Assembly (NCBI GenBank): GCA_004195035.1
Contig: SGBD01000001.1
Span: forward strand, 788,368 to 852,367
Direction: 5' to 3'
DNA from: Candidatus Acidulodesulfobacterium ferriphilum
Lineage (GTDB): Bacteria; SZUA-79; Acidulodesulfobacterales; Acidulodesulfobacteraceae
Length of the DNA: 64,000 nt
Numbering within the stretch: position 1 is the first letter of the stretch; each line of letters starts with the position of its first letter. Positions 62,333 to 64,000 of this stretch are shown here, piece after piece. The notes beneath the pieces are model-generated. The model ran no database searches, was not told where the DNA came from, and saw only the letters and a program-made list of their open reading frames with translations. The translations under genes and the position numbers were made by a program.

Positions 62333-63283
62333 TTAGCTAATATTCTTTGACATAAGCAGGGTAAATTCCCTTAAGAATGCGTTATTATAAAGATGGCTGT
62401 TTAAGTTCATCTGGTTTAACGCGTCCGGCATGTTTAATTTTATTCTATACGGCCTATTCCTTGTAAGAGAATCGAATTTGTTGGCGATTATTAAAATCTT
62501 TCCGTAAGTGGAAATATCTTCTTCTGTCTTGCCGAACGGGTAACCCGAGCCGTTTGAAGCTTCGTGATGGTCTAAAATACCGTTAATAATGTCATTATTC
62601 TCCATATCGTTTTGCAGCGCAATATCTTTTGAATATATAGGGTGTTTTTGGATTTCGTTAAGTTCGATTTCCCCCAAACCCCTTTTTGACAGAAGCGCTT
62701 TGGGAATTTTTAATTTTCCGATATCGTGTATAAGCCCCGCTAAACCGATTTCAAAAAGCGAAATTTTATTGGCAAAGCCAAGCCTGTTTGCCAAAGACAT
62801 GGCATAAATACTAACATTAATCCCGTGGCTTACTTCATTATAATCGTAATCCGAAAGATTTAAAAGATTAGTAAAAGCAAATTCGCTGATTAAAAGATAA
62901 TCGATTGTGGCTTCGATGGTTTTTTTGACATTTTCCTTATTATCCTTAAGATTTCCCGTTGTTATAAGATATTCCGCGTAAACTTTAGAATAAATATAAA
63001 TTTTTACGGCCTTTTCTTCGAGAGCTAAATCTTTTGAGTTTACGATACTTTCCATATGTCCCATTATATCGCCGTCATATTTTTCTTTATCCTCTCCTTT
63101 AATGTAAAGATGGTCTACGCCGTTGTTTTTTAATCTTAAAGCATCGCTTTGAGAAAATATGAGGGCTTTTGCCCTGTATAAAATATAGTTTTCTCCCGAT
63201 TTTATATAAAGGGGGTAGTCGGAATTTTTGCCAAAAATCAGGCTTTCGATTAATATCGGAAGATAATTTTCTTTTTTTTCCAT
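62333..63283 (-). CDS. HD-GYP domain protein
   Basis: 316 residues. The N-terminal ~100 residues match the DUF3391-like region often ahead of HD-GYP domains. The catalytic part shows EVSHGINVSIYA, LIHDIGKLKIPKALLSKRG, ILDHHEASNGSGYP and ILIIANKFDSLTRNRPYR. HD-GYP proteins degrade cyclic di-GMP; the HHE-x2-GSGYP motif is intact apart from N for D in DGSGYP. The start at 63283 is favoured by AAGGAG 11 bases upstream; a longer reading to 63316 lacks a site. Confidence 0.85.
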   Translation of the reverse strand: MEKKENYLPILIESLIFGKNSDYPLYIKSGENYILYRAKALIFSQSDALRLKNNGVDHLYIKGEDKEKYDGDIMGHMESIVNSKDLALEEKAVKIYIYSKVYAEYLITTGNLKDNKENVKKTIEATIDYLLISEFAFTNLLNLSDYDYNEVSHGINVSIYAMSLANRLGFANKISLFEIGLAGLIHDIGKLKIPKALLSKRGLGEIELNEIQKHPIYSKDIALQNDMENNDIINGILDHHEASNGSGYPFGKTEEDISTYGKILIIANKFDSLTRNRPYRIKLNMPDALNQMNLNSHLYNNAFLREFTLLMSKNIS

Positions 63284-63328
63284 GCAGGGAAGTTCTCCTT
63301 TTCTAAGGTCGCGCATGTTAGTTTAAAA

Positions 63329-63994
63329 TTATATTATCACAGAGTTCAACCCTTTTTTTTGACAACCTTCCTTAAAATCTTCAGCCTGTTTTCTGTCCCC
63401 CACTATAGTTCCGTAATGCATAGGAATAGATACTGCCGCCCTGATTTTTTCGGCAGCGCCTATCGCTTCGGCAGGAGTCATCACATATGTGCCGCTAACC
63501 GGAATAAATAACAAATCGATATTTTTTGAGGCCAGATTGTCCATTTCGGGTACATGGTCAGTGTCGCCCGTATGATAAATTTTAACCCCGTTAAAAGTAA
63601 CGATAAACCCGAGTTTTTTATCCTCTTTCGGATGATAAACCTTGCCCGGTTCCCGAAATTTGTTTATGTTATAAGCAGAGACGCCTTCTATATGCAAGTC
63701 TTTAAAATCGATTGAATCGCCCGGGGCAATAATTACGACTTTATTATCAAGCGATGCACCCATTTCTTTATGCGTCATTTTATTCATGAATAAAACGGTA
63801 GAATCTTTTATTATTTTGCGAATATCATCCATGGAAAAATGATCGAAGTGTTCATGCGATACGAAAATATAATCCGCTTTAGGTTCGCCGTCGTGCAATT
63901 TAAATGGATCAAAGTATAAATTTACCTTGCCGTTCGTTACCAGAAAACTGTCGTGGCAAAACCTTTTTATTTCAAGTCCTTTATAGTTAAACAT
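63329..63994 (-). CDS. Metallo-beta-lactamase-fold hydrolase (UPF0173 type)
   Basis: 221 residues. The metal-binding motif is VSHEHFDHFS, with further His in YHTGDTDHVP and PMHYGT. The family is widespread in bacteria and archaea; its substrate is unknown. The ATG lies 6 bases from the window end, so the promoter is outside. It lies 45 bases before the HD-GYP start codon in the same direction. Confidence 0.85.
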   Translation of the reverse strand: MFNYKGLEIKRFCHDSFLVTNGKVNLYFDPFKLHDGEPKADYIFVSHEHFDHFSMDDIRKIIKDSTVLFMNKMTHKEMGASLDNKVVIIAPGDSIDFKDLHIEGVSAYNINKFREPGKVYHPKEDKKLGFIVTFNGVKIYHTGDTDHVPEMDNLASKNIDLLFIPVSGTYVMTPAEAIGAAEKIRAAVSIPMHYGTIVGDRKQAEDFKEGCQKKGLNSVII

Positions 63995-64000
63995 AAAAAA

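Overview
The window is AT-rich and densely coded. It comes from a Gram-negative, LPS-bearing bacterium with an anaerobic or microaerobic, nitrogen-fixing and NO/N2O-reducing lifestyle: lipid A and heptose genes, outer-membrane and Tat/Sec-exported proteins, cbb3 and bd oxidase functions, nitrous-oxide and nitric-oxide reductases, and a Mo-nitrogenase cluster with NifI-type PII proteins. That mix fits a low-GC deltaproteobacterial-type lineage (for example the Sva0485/Acidulodesulfobacterales group), but nothing in the sequence fixes the taxon and I offer this only as inference.

Layout. 1-4.6 kb: end of a cbb3-oxidase maturation cluster (ccoI, ccoS, a 44-residue membrane peptide, two ccoG paralogues). 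4.6-14.4 kb, minus strand: a nos cluster read as nosZ, nosL, nosR, nosD, nosF, nosY, two small genes (one TumE-like) and an ApbE/NosX flavin transferase. 14.9-18.5 kb: a regulator with an HTH joined to a NosL/TRASH-like metal site, facing away from nosZ, then a YtkA-like protein, a SafE-like membrane protein and an outer-membrane monohaem barrel protein. 18.9-25.6 kb: cydAB, an Rrf2 regulator, RIC/ScdA, a small c-type cytochrome and a quinol-type NO reductase. 25.9-33.3 kb: a six-gene complex-I/group-4-hydrogenase-like membrane complex whose large subunit lacks the nickel-binding cysteines (Ehr-like). 34.1-46.4 kb: nifV, facing away from nifH, nifB, a methyltransferase, a ferredoxin, nifD, nifK, nifE, nifN, nifX, an ANTAR response regulator, nifI1 and nifI2. 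46.4-64 kb: mostly housekeeping genes (ogt, fmdB, M29 peptidase, Crp/Fnr regulator, rsmD, phosphoketolase, copA, coaD, aminotransferase, lpxK, lpxL, gmhB, rpsT, holA, secG, tRNA-Leu, HD-GYP, MBL hydrolase).

How the parts work together. NO is reduced to N2O by the quinol-type Nor and N2O to N2 by NosZ. RIC repairs NO-damaged centres. Copper handling (NosL, NosD/F/Y, YtkA-like, SafE-like, CopA) and NosR flavinylation by ApbE support NosZ. The bd and cbb3 oxidases would keep oxygen low for nitrogenase. Two regulatory layers can be read from the DNA. (i) CRP-type palindromes of the form T(G/A)TGA-N6-TCA(C/T)A lie upstream of nosZ, ric and nor. At ric and nor a good -10 hexamer sits exactly where a class-II activated promoter needs it, and a cysteine-free Crp/Fnr protein with the R-E-x3-R recognition motif is encoded in the window. 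(ii) Sigma-54 promoters precede nifH, the ANTAR gene and probably nifV. The nifH leader carries two small hairpins, the second mutually exclusive with a 19-bp intrinsic terminator, which suggests ANTAR-mediated antitermination of nitrogenase.

Other points: three members of a ~24-30 bp palindrome family, two of them read in frame inside the Ehr-like genes; MITE-like inverted-repeat elements of about 160-180 bp; and an lpxK gene interrupted at a run of ten A.
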